From Candidatus Denitrolinea symbiosum (GTDB taxonomy: Bacteria; Chloroflexota; Anaerolineae; Anaerolineales; Villigracilaceae): a DNA stretch of 64,000 nt. Below the pieces are notes generated by a model. It made no database searches. It had not been told where the DNA came from and worked only from the letters and a program-made list of their open reading frames with translations. This document shows positions 26,401-33,676 of the stretch, in pieces. Numbering within the stretch: the first letter of the stretch is position 1; each line of letters opens with the position of its first letter. The stretch covers positions 1,984,001 to 2,048,000 of the forward strand of contig BLAA01000001.1 in NCBI GenBank assembly GCA_017312345.1, in the 5' to 3' direction. The translations under genes were made by a program, and so were the position numbers.

Positions 26401-28541
26401 TTGGCGGCGGGCGTGATGTTCAGCGTGCGGTTCGCGCCGCTCCCGCCCGGGACGATGTTCCCGCTCGGGACCAGCGCCGCGTTCGAGGAATCGACGGTGA
26501 CGAGCAGGTATGCCGGGTTGGTTTCCGCGTCGCCGATGGTGAACGGAATGTCGCCGGTGGCGGTATCCTCGTCGGTGGTTTTGTCGGCGATATCGGAAAT
26601 GGTCGGGGCGGTGTTGTTCTTCGTAAAGGTCCGCGACCAGACCGGGCTAGTGGAGCCGTTTTTGTAGATGCTGTACGTAAATGTAGGACCGTTGACGCTG
26701 ATGGCGGCGAATCCCTGAGCGCCGGCCATGTCGGGATAGAAGTAGTCCAGGCGTTCGGGGAAGACGTATTCGTTGTATGTGGCGCCGCCGGATGGGGATG
26801 AGATGAACATCTCGTAGCTGTGCGTCAACCCCGAGACGCGCGTGCCGTCCATGTGCGTCCACGATAGGAGATGTTCGTGTCCATGGATGGTCGCGGTGAC
26901 GATGGGATGCTCGTTGAAGAGCGTCATCAGGTCCGGCGGGGTGCAGGCGGTGTTGGTCCGGCCGGCGCAGGTGCAGTGGACGCTTTCTGTGCAGTATTCG
27001 GGGCCGTGGAAGTAGACGAAGGCGTGCGTCAGCCCCTGGCTTTCCGCGTAGGTTAGGCGCGCGTCCAGGAAGTTCAATTGGCTGGTCGTTAGCAGGTCGA
27101 TATCGCCCGGAACGTCCAGCCCGATGAAGATGGAGTTCCCATATTCGAAACTGTAGTTCAGGTAGTCCGAATTGGCGTCGAGCGAGACGTAGTTCCTCGC
27201 GTACGGCGGCAGGGTTCTGGCGTTGGCGGGCATTTCAAAGTAGGCTTCCCAAAGCGCCGCGCTGCCTGGCGCTTGGTTGTCGTGATTGCCGCGCACCAGG
27301 AAGGTTTTGTTGAACAGGCCCGTGTTCTTCAGGACGTTGATCATCGAGTCCATGTCGGCGTTGACTACGCCGTCATTTTCCAGATCGCCGTTAAAGAGGA
27401 CGAAGGCCGGGTTCAGGGACGCCATTTGGGTGGCGGTGGCGGTGAAGTAGGCGACCTCGGAATGCGCGTCGCCCATGGACGCGAAGGTGAACGCGTTCGG
27501 CGCGGCGGCGTAGTTCTGCGCGGTCTGGTTGGCGGTCACGTTGACGTAGGTCCGGGTGGCTGGCGAGAAGAAGAAACCGGACTTCGAAGGCGTGACCGTG
27601 CCGGACCAGTTGTAGGAGACCTCGAAGGAGTACGCTCCTGAACTGTTCGCCGTGGCGGTTTTCGGGCTCCCGTCTGTGTAACTCAACACGACATTGCCCG
27701 TGCCGGCGTTGCCAGAGATGGTGACGTTGGCGAGCGAGGCCGTGTAGTCCTGGTTGGCCTGGTTGCCGGCGACATTGGTGTAACTCCGATTGGGCGGCGA
27801 AAACGCGTAACCGGTCTTGGACGGCGTCACCGTGCCAGACCAGCCGTGCGGCACGTTAAACGAGTAGCCGCCCGACCCGTCGGCGGTGGTCGAACCGCCG
27901 GCGTAAGTCAGGGTCGCGCCCGCGCCGGCCGTCCCCACGCTGCCGCTGATGGCGTAATTGACGGCCGCGGCGGTGTAGTTTTGCGCGGTCTGGTTGGCCT
28001 GAACGTTGGAGTAGGCGCGGCTGGACGGCGAGAAAGTGTAGCCGGTCTTGGACGGCGTCACCGTGCCGGACCAGCCCGTCGTGACCGTGAACGAGTAGTT
28101 CCCCGAACTATTCGCGGTGGTGGAACCGCCCGTGTACGCGATCGTCGCGTTGGCGCTTCCGGCGTTGCCGCTGATCGTGTAGGTGGTCAACGTGGAGGCG
28201 GTGTAGTTCTGAAAGTATTGGCTGCTGGAGAGGTTGGTGTAGGTCCGGCTGGCCGGCGAGAAGGTGTAGCCGGGCTTGGACGGCGTCACCGTGCCAGACC
28301 ATCCGTTTGGAACGGTGATCGAATAGCTCCCCAGCCAATTGGCGGTGACCGATCCGCTTGTAGTGCCGGAATAGGTCAAAACAGCGTTGCTCGTGCCGGC
28401 GTTACCAGAGATGGTGCGGTCGGTCCAGGCGGCGCTCGCCGGGTCGGCCCCGGCGCCCGCCAGCAGCCCGGACAGGATCATCAGCATGACGATGAACCGG
28501 ACGACGGGCGCGAACGGGATTTTTCCATTTCTAGTTTTCAT
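20418..28541 (-). CDS. Giant secreted protein: calcineurin-like phosphoesterase, parallel beta-helix, 99-residue repeats and MBG domains
   Basis: 2707 residues from ATG 28541, which has GGAGG 6 bases upstream; an in-frame ATG at 28595 also has GGAGGAG and is an alternative. After a signal peptide (VRFIVMLMILSGLLAGAGAD) come four to five 80-residue repeats (WSGTVTPSKTGYTFSPASRT...QNYTA). A metallophosphoesterase domain follows at about 355-630 with GDAH, GDLEND, GNHD and GHEH metal motifs, then two cadherin-like domains, two more 80-residue repeats, a right-handed beta-helix (about 990-1430, NNHVSRAGI-type ladders), five 99-residue Fn3-like repeats (1435-1930), an Ig-like domain, MBG domains (VYGDLDPALTGTLTGFL) and two C-terminal GWNLVSF/GWNLVGY modules. 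Exported; substrate unknown. It lies in the surface-polysaccharide locus. Confidence 0.88.
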   Translation of the reverse strand: MKTRNGKIPFAPVVRFIVMLMILSGLLAGAGADPASAAWTDRTISGNAGTSNAVLTYSGTTSGSVTANWLGSYSITVPNGWSGTVTPSKPGYTFSPASRTYTNLSSSQYFQNYTASTLTTYTISGNAGSANATIAYTGGSTTANSSGNYSFTVTTGWSGTVTPSKTGYTFSPSSRAYSNVQANQTAQNYTAAAVNYAISGSVGTAGAGATLTYAGGSTTADGSGGYSFNVPHGWSGTVTPSKTGYAFSPPNRSYTNVAGNQANQDYTASLANVTISGNAGTGNVVLSYTDGSPKTATANSSGAYSFEVSYNWSGTVTPSKSGFFFSPATRTYVNVTANQTAQNYAAAPNAFTFASMGDAHSEVAYFTATATQMASLNPAFVLFNGDLENDGVVNADMDSMINVLKNTGLFNKTFLVRGNHDNQAPGSAALWEAYFEMPANARTLPPYARNYVSLDANSDYLNYSFEYGNSIFIGLDVPGDIDLLTTSQLNFLDARLTYAESQGLTHAFVYFHGPEYCTESVHCTCAGRTNTACTPPDLMTLFNEHPIVTATIHGHEHLLSWTHMDGTRVSGLTHSYEMFISSPSGGATYNEYVFPERLDYFYPDMAGAQGFAAISVNGPTFTYSIYKNGSTSPVWSRTFTKNNTAPTISDIADKTTDEDTATGDIPFTIGDAETNPAYLLVTVDSSNAALVPSGNIVPGGSGANRTLNITPAANQYGAATITVSVSDGTATVNDSFLLTVNSVNDAPVADPQHVSTPWQAPVDITLTGSDVENSPLAFVIVDEPSHGSLSGSGATRTYTPDAEYSGTDSFTFKANDGETDGPPATVTISVTAHAISGNTGVGGVALSYEDVIPKTVTSDGSGAYSIQVPANWSGTVTPSKTGYDFSPVSMTYANVLSDLSGQNYAAIGLTLTISGNTGSAGVTLSYTDGTPKTVTSDEVGNYSFQVPYNWSGIVTPSLSGYGFKPATRTYTNIVANQHAQNYVTTTSRVYYVDKTNPACTDTGQVGSMAVPFCTIGRGAYLATAGQIVHVLHGTYAETIFPNNSGTAENPITYWADPGVVVTGTAPGTGFGAAFGISTKSYIVVEGFTIDQTWYKGIYVDASHHITLLNNHVSRAGITSPTHPYEQGIYLRNTSYSTITGNVTDYNTCIGIRVVGGDHNLISNNISFENFSEIETDAAGIELTGSDYNTVINNVTYSNEDSGINVYYWDSENKASTYNLIIGNLTYENGDHGIDVNQSPYNIIVGNTVQGNGTVGINLEGNTAATGSFGGVVVNNILSENGTMPPAGSWGGNLRVDKNSIADANIDYNLFHRTDATVQIIWNDLGYISLAAFHAIVPTQEVHGLEGDPLFVSPVAPVLRQTGIPYNGLGIVGDYYLKPGSPAIDSANSDAPNASLTDIMGNARVDDPATPNTGAGVRVYDDRGAFEFLPLGQSLPVVSTQAVSGITTAAAVGNGSIEATGEPLPTQHGVVWSVSPDPTLADNKTTEGPVDGTGAFTSAITGLTPGTLYHVRAYATNAAGTVYGQDVTFTAYQLPAVTTQAVSDITASTATGNGNIAALGVPNPTQHGMVWSVSPNPTLADNKTLDGPADATGAFVSAITGLTPGTLYHVRAYATNAAGTVYGNDVVFTAHQLPTVTTQAVDDIATTTATGNGNIAALGVPNPTQHGVVWSLSPNPTLSDDKTADGPVNATGAFTSSMTNLMPGTLYYVRAYATNAAGTVYGEEVAFTTLLAPTVTTQTATDITTSAAIGHGNITAFGTYAPTQHGVVWSVSPNPTLADNKTTEGPVSETGAFASAITGLTPGVTYHVRAYATSAAGTSYGEDVTFTAHIVPTVTTQAVSSIGTATAVGNGTILSLGVPNPTQHGVVWSLLPNPTLADSHTADGDVIATGAFTSSITGLTPGMLYHVRAYAANAAGVAYGEDVTFTALPSVTGTTTPNADAGAGSNTPVAGKADWANPGFITADDAKYASATLSGATLSSAYLKGTDYGFAIPANAEITGIAVTIGRFESGQNVGYFDVRDSVVRLIKNGTIVGNNKAAASTEWPVGSPASALYGSPADLWGVAWTPEDINADDFGVALSVVSDVNRIAYVDYIQVSVTYTVTTIGTSTTVNCGAGTPVVDYGSSVTCVATVTRGSGAKTPTGSVAWTTNGSGNFAASPCALSGSDGSAACSVTYTPSAVGSGSHLIAANYSGDPDFFSSSGSQTVTVNKKDASVTPNAASKVYGDLDPALTGTLTGFLAGDNVAATYGRVAGETVLGGPYLISAILNPGSVLGNYNITYNTASFTIVPKIASVTPDAAGKAYGDPDPILTGTLTGFLPADNVSAAYSRAAGESVPGGPYAISAALSPIEVLGNYNIVYNAADFAITAKAVTITPDDGQSKVFGAPEPTFAFTPTPSLVSGDSFTGGLGRDPGEDVGTYAFTLGTLSAGPNYALTLATGHTFAIVKAAATVTLDNLTQTYDETPKPVTVTTDPAGLSVDVAYDGSPTPPTAVGSYAVTAAINDPNYSGSASGTLVIEQATSTHSIPLTVGWNLVSFNVHPADTSIASVLASIAGNYNMVYAWDATGAHSASGNWIKYAPSAPPYTNTLTNLDETMGFWIRMTSADTLEVTGLVPVTTEIHLYTNAGGWNLVGYPSATDRSLPLVLSANGLGTDFTYVYTYRAFDLSDPWKLFKLSSPPYANDLTELLPGWGYWIRILANHIWSVKYLP
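22750..24235 (-). repeat. Five 297-bp tandem repeats in the giant gene (99-residue Fn3-like units)
   Basis: The segment coding TNAAGTVYG and RAYATNAA recurs at 22807, 23104, 23401, 23698 and 23995, an exact 297-bp period. Units share TQHGVVWSVSPNPTLADNKT and GLTPGTLYHVRAYA. Nucleotide similarity is high, so slippage or recombination between units is possible. Confidence 0.9.
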
Positions 28542-28754
28542 GGTGTTCCTCCGGGAAAAAAGAGTTGAAAAACGATCCAGGAATCGGGCGTTCATTTCTC
28601 CTCCAGGGATCAAGGCCTCGTTCAGGAGCGTGAACGATCGGCCCGCTTTTACAGGGAATGCCCTGCGCAGTTGGATTTCGGATTCTGATTGACTTTCAGG
28701 CTGGATTAGATTCCCTCTGTGTTTCGCGTTCCGCGCGCGTCGCGGCCTGGACGG

Positions 28755-30566
28755 TTAATGAAGCGTAATTGACGAAGACGCCATTGGATTTTCGGTTTTC
28801 CCGCGTTTGCCGAATTTTTCCCTGAACCAGTCGGCGGCCCGCCCTTCCCAGCGGGGTTCGCGCGGACTGCCGTCCAGGATGACGCCGATCACGTTGGCGT
28901 CGATCACGCGCAGTCTTTCCAGGGCGGTCTGCGCGGTCTCGACGCGGGTGTGTCCCTGCCTGACGACCAGGAGAACCGCGTCCACTTTGGAGGCCAGGAT
29001 TTGCGCGTCGGCTGTTTCCAGGGACGGGCCGTTGACAATCGTCAACTCGGCGGCGTTCTTGAGACTGCCGAGAAACTGTTCCAATTTGTCGGCGTTCAGC
29101 CACGCGACCGAGTCCCTGCTGGCCGCGCCGGCGGCGATCAGGGATAGACCGTCCACGCCCTTCACGGCAACGCAGACGCTTTTCACGTTCAGCTGGACGT
29201 CGGCGAGGTCCGCCAGTCCCTTTTTGTTTTCCAGGCCGAAGAGACGGTGCAGGTGCGGGCGCTTGAGATCCCCGTCAAGGAGGATGACCCGTTTTCCCTG
29301 TTGCGCGTGGATGACCGCCCAATTGGCGGCGATGCTCGTTTTGGCGTCCTTTGGATTCGCGTTGGCGATCATGGCGGCGCGGATGGTTTTTCCCGCGCCG
29401 ACGATTTCCAGGCTCGCGCCCAGGGCGCGGAACGCGTCGGATTCGACCGAATGCGGATCCTTCAGCGCGACGACGTCCCTTCCGCCGCGGCGGTCGCTCA
29501 CCGTTCCCAATACGGGCAGGCCGAACGCGTCTTCCACTTGCCGGGGTTTCCTGATCGAATCGTCGAAGTGGTCCAGGGTCAGGACGAGGGCGGCTGCGAA
29601 GGCCAGTCCCACGAATCCGCCCAGCAGGAGATAGAGCGTCGGCAACGGGCGGACCGGTTTTTCGGGCGGCGTGGCGGGAACGATCTGCATCACGTTCTTT
29701 TGATTCTGCGCGCGCGCCAGCCGCGCGTTTTCGCGATTGTTGATCAGGGTCAGATTGATCTGTTGATACAGAGTCCAGGTGGATTGGAGGAGCGCCAGCG
29801 AGGGGTTTTCCAGCCCGGTTCCGCTTTGGCCGGGCTTCCCGATGAACGTCAGGTTGGTTTGGACCTGCTGGTAGAGCGCCAGCAGGGCGTTGAGCTGGTT
29901 CGCTTGCGCCCGTTTTTCGGCGATGGCCGCGCGCTGCTGCGAGTTGGGCAGGTCGGGGAAGGCCGCGATGTCCCGTTCCAGCGAGGCGATTTCCGTCTTT
30001 AATTGTTCGATCTGCCGGTTGACCTGCGCCAATTGCTCCTGGAGCCCGGTTTCGTTGACCTGTTCGATGTGGGCTTGCAGCCCGTCAATCTGCTCCTGCA
30101 CCTGTCCCATCTGTTCCGTGATGGCGCTTTCCAGCTCCATGTAGCGCGCGGATAAAAGCGCGTCGCTTTGCCGGATGAGCGCCTGCACCAGCAGGTTGAC
30201 GATCGCGGCCGCCCGCTGCGGATCGGCGTCCTGCGCCCTGATCTGGATGATCAGCGTGTTGGGGATCGCCTCCGCCTGGACCGCGTCCGCGTTCACCGCG
30301 CTTCCCAGTTGCTCTGAAACTTCGCCCAGCGTCTGCCGGGACTTCGCCAGGTGCAGGTTGATCGCCAGCAATTGCTCGTCGCTCAGCGACAGCGGGTCTA
30401 CGGCGACCGGCTGGCGCGCCCGGCTCACGAACACTTTGGCGTTCGCTTCATAAACCGGCGTTTGCACGCGGGCGATCCAGAATCCGAGCGCCATTCCCAG
30501 GATCAGCCCCATCGCAATGGTCCGGATGTTGCGTAACATCAGCAGGATCAGGTCTTTGATTTCCAT
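28755..30566 (-). CDS. Wzz/BY-kinase-like exopolysaccharide chain-length protein with degenerate ATPase motifs
   Basis: 603 residues. An N-terminal Wzz-type domain has one membrane helix at about 14-31 (TIAMGLILGMALGFWIA), a long coiled coil (about 140-280), and a second helix near 305-330 followed by the DDSIRKPRQVEDAFGLPVLG linker. The C-terminal domain resembles CpsD/BY-kinases, but its Walker A reads NANPKDAKTS near residue 405 instead of SxxPGEGKST. Walker A' is LLDGDLKRP, and Walker B is TIVNGPS where the family has IIDTPP. There is no terminal tyrosine cluster. It probably controls polysaccharide chain length or export at the inner membrane; kinase activity is doubtful. It sits between the nucleotidyltransferase gene and the giant protein gene. 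Confidence 0.87.
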   Translation of the reverse strand: MEIKDLILLMLRNIRTIAMGLILGMALGFWIARVQTPVYEANAKVFVSRARQPVAVDPLSLSDEQLLAINLHLAKSRQTLGEVSEQLGSAVNADAVQAEAIPNTLIIQIRAQDADPQRAAAIVNLLVQALIRQSDALLSARYMELESAITEQMGQVQEQIDGLQAHIEQVNETGLQEQLAQVNRQIEQLKTEIASLERDIAAFPDLPNSQQRAAIAEKRAQANQLNALLALYQQVQTNLTFIGKPGQSGTGLENPSLALLQSTWTLYQQINLTLINNRENARLARAQNQKNVMQIVPATPPEKPVRPLPTLYLLLGGFVGLAFAAALVLTLDHFDDSIRKPRQVEDAFGLPVLGTVSDRRGGRDVVALKDPHSVESDAFRALGASLEIVGAGKTIRAAMIANANPKDAKTSIAANWAVIHAQQGKRVILLDGDLKRPHLHRLFGLENKKGLADLADVQLNVKSVCVAVKGVDGLSLIAAGAASRDSVAWLNADKLEQFLGSLKNAAELTIVNGPSLETADAQILASKVDAVLLVVRQGHTRVETAQTALERLRVIDANVIGVILDGSPREPRWEGRAADWFREKFGKRGKTENPMASSSITLH

Positions 30567-30659
30567 GGATTTTCCTCTCGGTAAAAGGGCGCGTCGATTT
30601 TCCGACGGAGCGATTGGATGGAAAGCGACGCGGCGCGGCAGGATGGGGAGGCGTCCGCC

Positions 30660-31370
30660 TCACCCGTTCGGCAGGAACTGGCCGCGCATGTTCTCGAAGT
30701 CGCGGGCCGCGCGGGCGTAGTCGTCGGGGCGGCCCAGGTCCTCCCAATAGCCGTCGAATTCGTATCCGACCACCTTTTCGCCGGCGGCGATCAATTTCCG
30801 AACCAGGTCGGGGAAATCAAGGTATTTGTTGCAGGGGATGTAGGCTAATACGGAAGGCTCGAACACGTAAATTCCCATGCTGACGAGGAATTCATAGACC
30901 GGTTTTTCGATATACCCGTGGACGCGGTAATCCCCGTCTTTTTCGATCACGCCCAGGTCGATCTTCGACTGGCGGCGGTGGGAGGCGATGGTCGCGGCCG
31001 CTTTCTGTTCATGGTGGAAGCGGATCAGGTCGCGCAGGTTCAATGTGGTCAGCACGTCGCCGTTGGAGACGATGAAGGTCTCGTCCAGCCCGTTCACCAG
31101 CGCGATGGGGCCGGCCGTCCCAAGCGGGAATTGTTCGTGGCTATAAGTGATGTTGAGTCCGAACTGGCTGCCGTCCTGGAAAAACGCGCGCAGTAACTCC
31201 GACAGGTGTCCGACGGTCAGGACAATGTCCGTGATGCCAGCCGCTTTCATCTGGAGCAGCATGACTTCGAGGATGGGCATATCGCCGATGGGCATGAGCG
31301 GTTTGGGGAGGATCGTGGTGTAGGGCGCGAGGCGGGCGCCTTTGCCGCCTGCAAGTACGACTGCTTTCAT
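30660..31370 (-). CDS. Sugar-phosphate nucleotidyltransferase
   Basis: 236 residues from ATG 31370. The start MKAVVLAGGKGARLAPYT has the nucleotide-binding GGxGxRL loop, followed by LPKPLMPIGDMPILE (Lys for sugar-phosphate), GTAGPIALVNGLDETFIVSNGDVL (metal-binding SNGD) and GYIEKPVYEFLVSMGIYVFE. This is the NTP_transferase family that makes NDP-sugars such as GDP-mannose or dTDP/UDP-glucose. The exact nucleotide and sugar cannot be told. The longer ORF start at 31823 overlaps the sugar transferase gene and is rejected. Confidence 0.92.
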   Translation of the reverse strand: MKAVVLAGGKGARLAPYTTILPKPLMPIGDMPILEVMLLQMKAAGITDIVLTVGHLSELLRAFFQDGSQFGLNITYSHEQFPLGTAGPIALVNGLDETFIVSNGDVLTTLNLRDLIRFHHEQKAAATIASHRRQSKIDLGVIEKDGDYRVHGYIEKPVYEFLVSMGIYVFEPSVLAYIPCNKYLDFPDLVRKLIAAGEKVVGYEFDGYWEDLGRPDDYARAARDFENMRGQFLPNG

Positions 31371-31435
31371 GGCTGCCTGTCCTTTTTCGATGAGTTTGAT
31401 CTGGAACGAGGGCGAACGGGGGGCCGGCCCGCGCG

Positions 31436-33040
31436 TCATTTCGCCGGCAGGCGCTCCTCGCTTTCGTCGGCGCGGCGCGCCAGGCAATGCCGGCATTGGA
31501 AATTGTCGAGGGGTTTGGCAAGTCCGCCATTGGACGCCCCTCCGTCCAGGCTGCTGAGCGAGCCGAAGATATCGGGCGCGACCGCGATCCTCGCCGGCAG
31601 GAAACTGGCTGTGTTGTGGAATTCGCTGTATTTGTGCGACGCCATCTGGTTGTCGGCCAGGATGATCAGGTCGACGCGGCTTTTCTGGACGATCTGCCGG
31701 ATGTCCTCCACCTTGCCGACGATCCTCGACCCGTAGATGTTCATGCCCTGCGCGCGGAGGTCGTTGTCGATGAATCCGACAATTTGGAATTTTCGGGAAT
31801 AAGCGGGATGCTCCATGAGCCACGCGATATGCTCCGCCGTGCGCCCCGAACCGACTACCAGGACGCGTTCGCGCGCCGCGCCCGCCGGGGCGCGGCGAGT
31901 CAACGCCTGGTGGAACAGGCCGGCCGCCAGCCGGCGGCGGTAACGGACGGCGGTCATGCCGAGGAGAGTCAGCAGGGACGCGGCCAGGACCGTCTCAGGG
32001 ACGCGGGCTCCCGTCAACCCCAGGCCAATGTGCAGGCCCAGAATGGCCGCGCTGGAGATTATCCAACTGGCTAAAAACCGCCCGGCTTCCCGAGAACCCG
32101 CTTTCTGCCAGTTGATTCGGTTGACGCCCAGCGCCAGACCTGTCAGGCTGTAAAGTATCACGGTCGCGAGAGCCATGCCGATTTTCGCGTTCCCGACGGG
32201 ATTTAACAGGCCAGGCGGATGAATCGGCCCGCCGACAATCGCGATGGCGCCGAGCGCGACGAGAAAGTCCGCCAGAAACCAGCCCACATAGCGCTGGAAC
32301 AGGCGCGTTAACGGGCCGGCGAACAGCAGGTTTTCTGGCGGCGAATAGGCTTTGATCTTCGGGACCAGCAATATGGCTGTCCAAAGGATGACGTCCAGGT
32401 CGAGCCAGAAAGACTGGTAACGGACGTACAACTGGTCCAGCCGCATTTTATCGGGGCTTAACTCGTGGAGGTATTTTTGCATTACCTCGCCCGCGTGGAG
32501 CATGCTCTCTTCGTTGCGATAGAGGATGGAGGCCGGGCTGGTGATTCCAGGCCGGGCCGAGAGAATTTCACGGGCGGCCTGGGCGGGCCAGGCGCGGGCG
32601 ATGGACGGGTCTTCGGGACGCGGCCCGACGAGACTCATCTCGCCGATCAGCACGTTCCAGAGTTGGGGTATCTCGTTTAGTTTGGTCTCGTGCAGCCACT
32701 TTCCGAACGGGGTGATGCGTTCGTCGCCTTCGCAGGTGACGCGCAGGCCGCGGTAACTTTCCGGCGTCTCGTACATCGTGCGGAACTTGAGGATCTTGAA
32801 CGGGACGCCGTTCCGTCCGATGCGCGCCCCCCAATAGAATACGGGACCCGGCGTGTCGCGCTTGATCAGGATGGCGATGACCGCGAAGAAGGGCGAAAGG
32901 ACAAGCAGGCCGAAGAACGCGGCGGCGGCGTCGAAGGCGCGTTTGGCTGCTTCCCGCATTGCCCGGCTCAAAAGCGCAACGGACAAACGGGACGGTTTCA
33001 CAGGTTTCGCCTGGAGTTGTTTGGTTGTGGAACGAGTCAT
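31436..33040 (-). CDS. Polyprenyl-phosphate sugar transferase with C-terminal membrane and Rossmann domains (reversed order)
   Basis: 534 residues from ATG 33040 (GGAG 8 bases upstream). The initiating phosphoglycosyl transferase domain is N-terminal (about 35-220): hairpin helix AFFGLLVLSPFFAVIAILIK, PGPVFYWGARIGRNG, FKILKFRTM, KLNEIPQLWNVLIGEMSLVG and GPRPEDP, then RPGITSPASI. Four membrane helices follow (about 265-365). A Rossmann-like domain at about 390-500 (VLVVGSGRTAEHIAWL, QIVGFIDNDLRAQG, VDLIILADN) resembles the CoA_binding_3 domain. In WcaJ/WbaP-type enzymes the membrane and Rossmann parts come first and the transferase last. The enzyme should start the repeat unit on undecaprenyl phosphate. 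Confidence 0.9.
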   Translation of the reverse strand: MTRSTTKQLQAKPVKPSRLSVALLSRAMREAAKRAFDAAAAFFGLLVLSPFFAVIAILIKRDTPGPVFYWGARIGRNGVPFKILKFRTMYETPESYRGLRVTCEGDERITPFGKWLHETKLNEIPQLWNVLIGEMSLVGPRPEDPSIARAWPAQAAREILSARPGITSPASILYRNEESMLHAGEVMQKYLHELSPDKMRLDQLYVRYQSFWLDLDVILWTAILLVPKIKAYSPPENLLFAGPLTRLFQRYVGWFLADFLVALGAIAIVGGPIHPPGLLNPVGNAKIGMALATVILYSLTGLALGVNRINWQKAGSREAGRFLASWIISSAAILGLHIGLGLTGARVPETVLAASLLTLLGMTAVRYRRRLAAGLFHQALTRRAPAGAARERVLVVGSGRTAEHIAWLMEHPAYSRKFQIVGFIDNDLRAQGMNIYGSRIVGKVEDIRQIVQKSRVDLIILADNQMASHKYSEFHNTASFLPARIAVAPDIFGSLSSLDGGASNGGLAKPLDNFQCRHCLARRADESEERLPAK

Positions 33041-33091
33041 GGGACGATCTCCGACAGACGACGCCCGCGCGCAGGCTGGGCGTCGAGCCAA

Positions 33092-33667
33092 TTACTCATC
33101 GATCTTCTCCAGCCATTCCTCGCGCCAGAATAAAAAGCAGGAACGGTCGCAGCGGCCGAAGGCGGGCGTCCCCTCGCAGATCACGTTTTCGAGCAGGATC
33201 ACGCCGCGCGTCTTTTTGACCTTGTAATCGCGTTCGTCCAGGAAACGCTCCATAGATTTGAAAACGCGCTGTTTCGTATTGCAATACTGGCGCATGCCTC
33301 CCAGGAACGCGCAGCCGCGCGTCTCTTTGAAGGGGTCGAGCATGGGTTGGATCTCCTCCCACGAGCGGACGCGCACCCAGTCGCCGGCTTTCAACTTGCC
33401 CGACGGCGCGCTCCCGGCCTCGCTTCCGGGCGGCGCGTCGTGTTGACGGGCGGCGTCCGACGCGGCCTGAGCGGGTTTTCCCGTCCCGCCGGGGGCGGAG
33501 CGGCTGCGGAGGCGGTATATTTTTTTCAGCCAGGGTTTAACGCGGTAATTCCAGGGCGCCGCCAGGGCGCGCTTGAGCCGTCGGATGAGCGGTCGAGCGT
33601 CGTTTGGCTCTGTACCTTCCGATAAATTAGGGACAATGGGCAATTGACAGCCGTCGAAGTTGGACAT
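33092..33667 (-). CDS. Conserved cysteine-containing protein of exopolysaccharide loci, function unknown
   Basis: 191 residues. After a variable, Ala/Pro-rich N-terminus comes a domain that I recognise from uncharacterised proteins in polysaccharide and secondary-metabolite clusters: KAGDWVRVRSWEEIQPML, then GCAFLGGMRQYCNTKQRVFK, and VILLENVICEGTPAFGRCDR leading into SCFLFWREEWLEK. The spaced cysteines (C in GCAF, QYC, VIC, GRC, RSC) suggest metal binding or redox, which is inference. No signal peptide. It sits 9 bp after the acyltransferase-like gene and 51 bp before the sugar transferase gene. Confidence 0.65.
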   Translation of the reverse strand: MSNFDGCQLPIVPNLSEGTEPNDARPLIRRLKRALAAPWNYRVKPWLKKIYRLRSRSAPGGTGKPAQAASDAARQHDAPPGSEAGSAPSGKLKAGDWVRVRSWEEIQPMLDPFKETRGCAFLGGMRQYCNTKQRVFKSMERFLDERDYKVKKTRGVILLENVICEGTPAFGRCDRSCFLFWREEWLEKIDE

Positions 33668-33676
33668 TTCGTCTCC

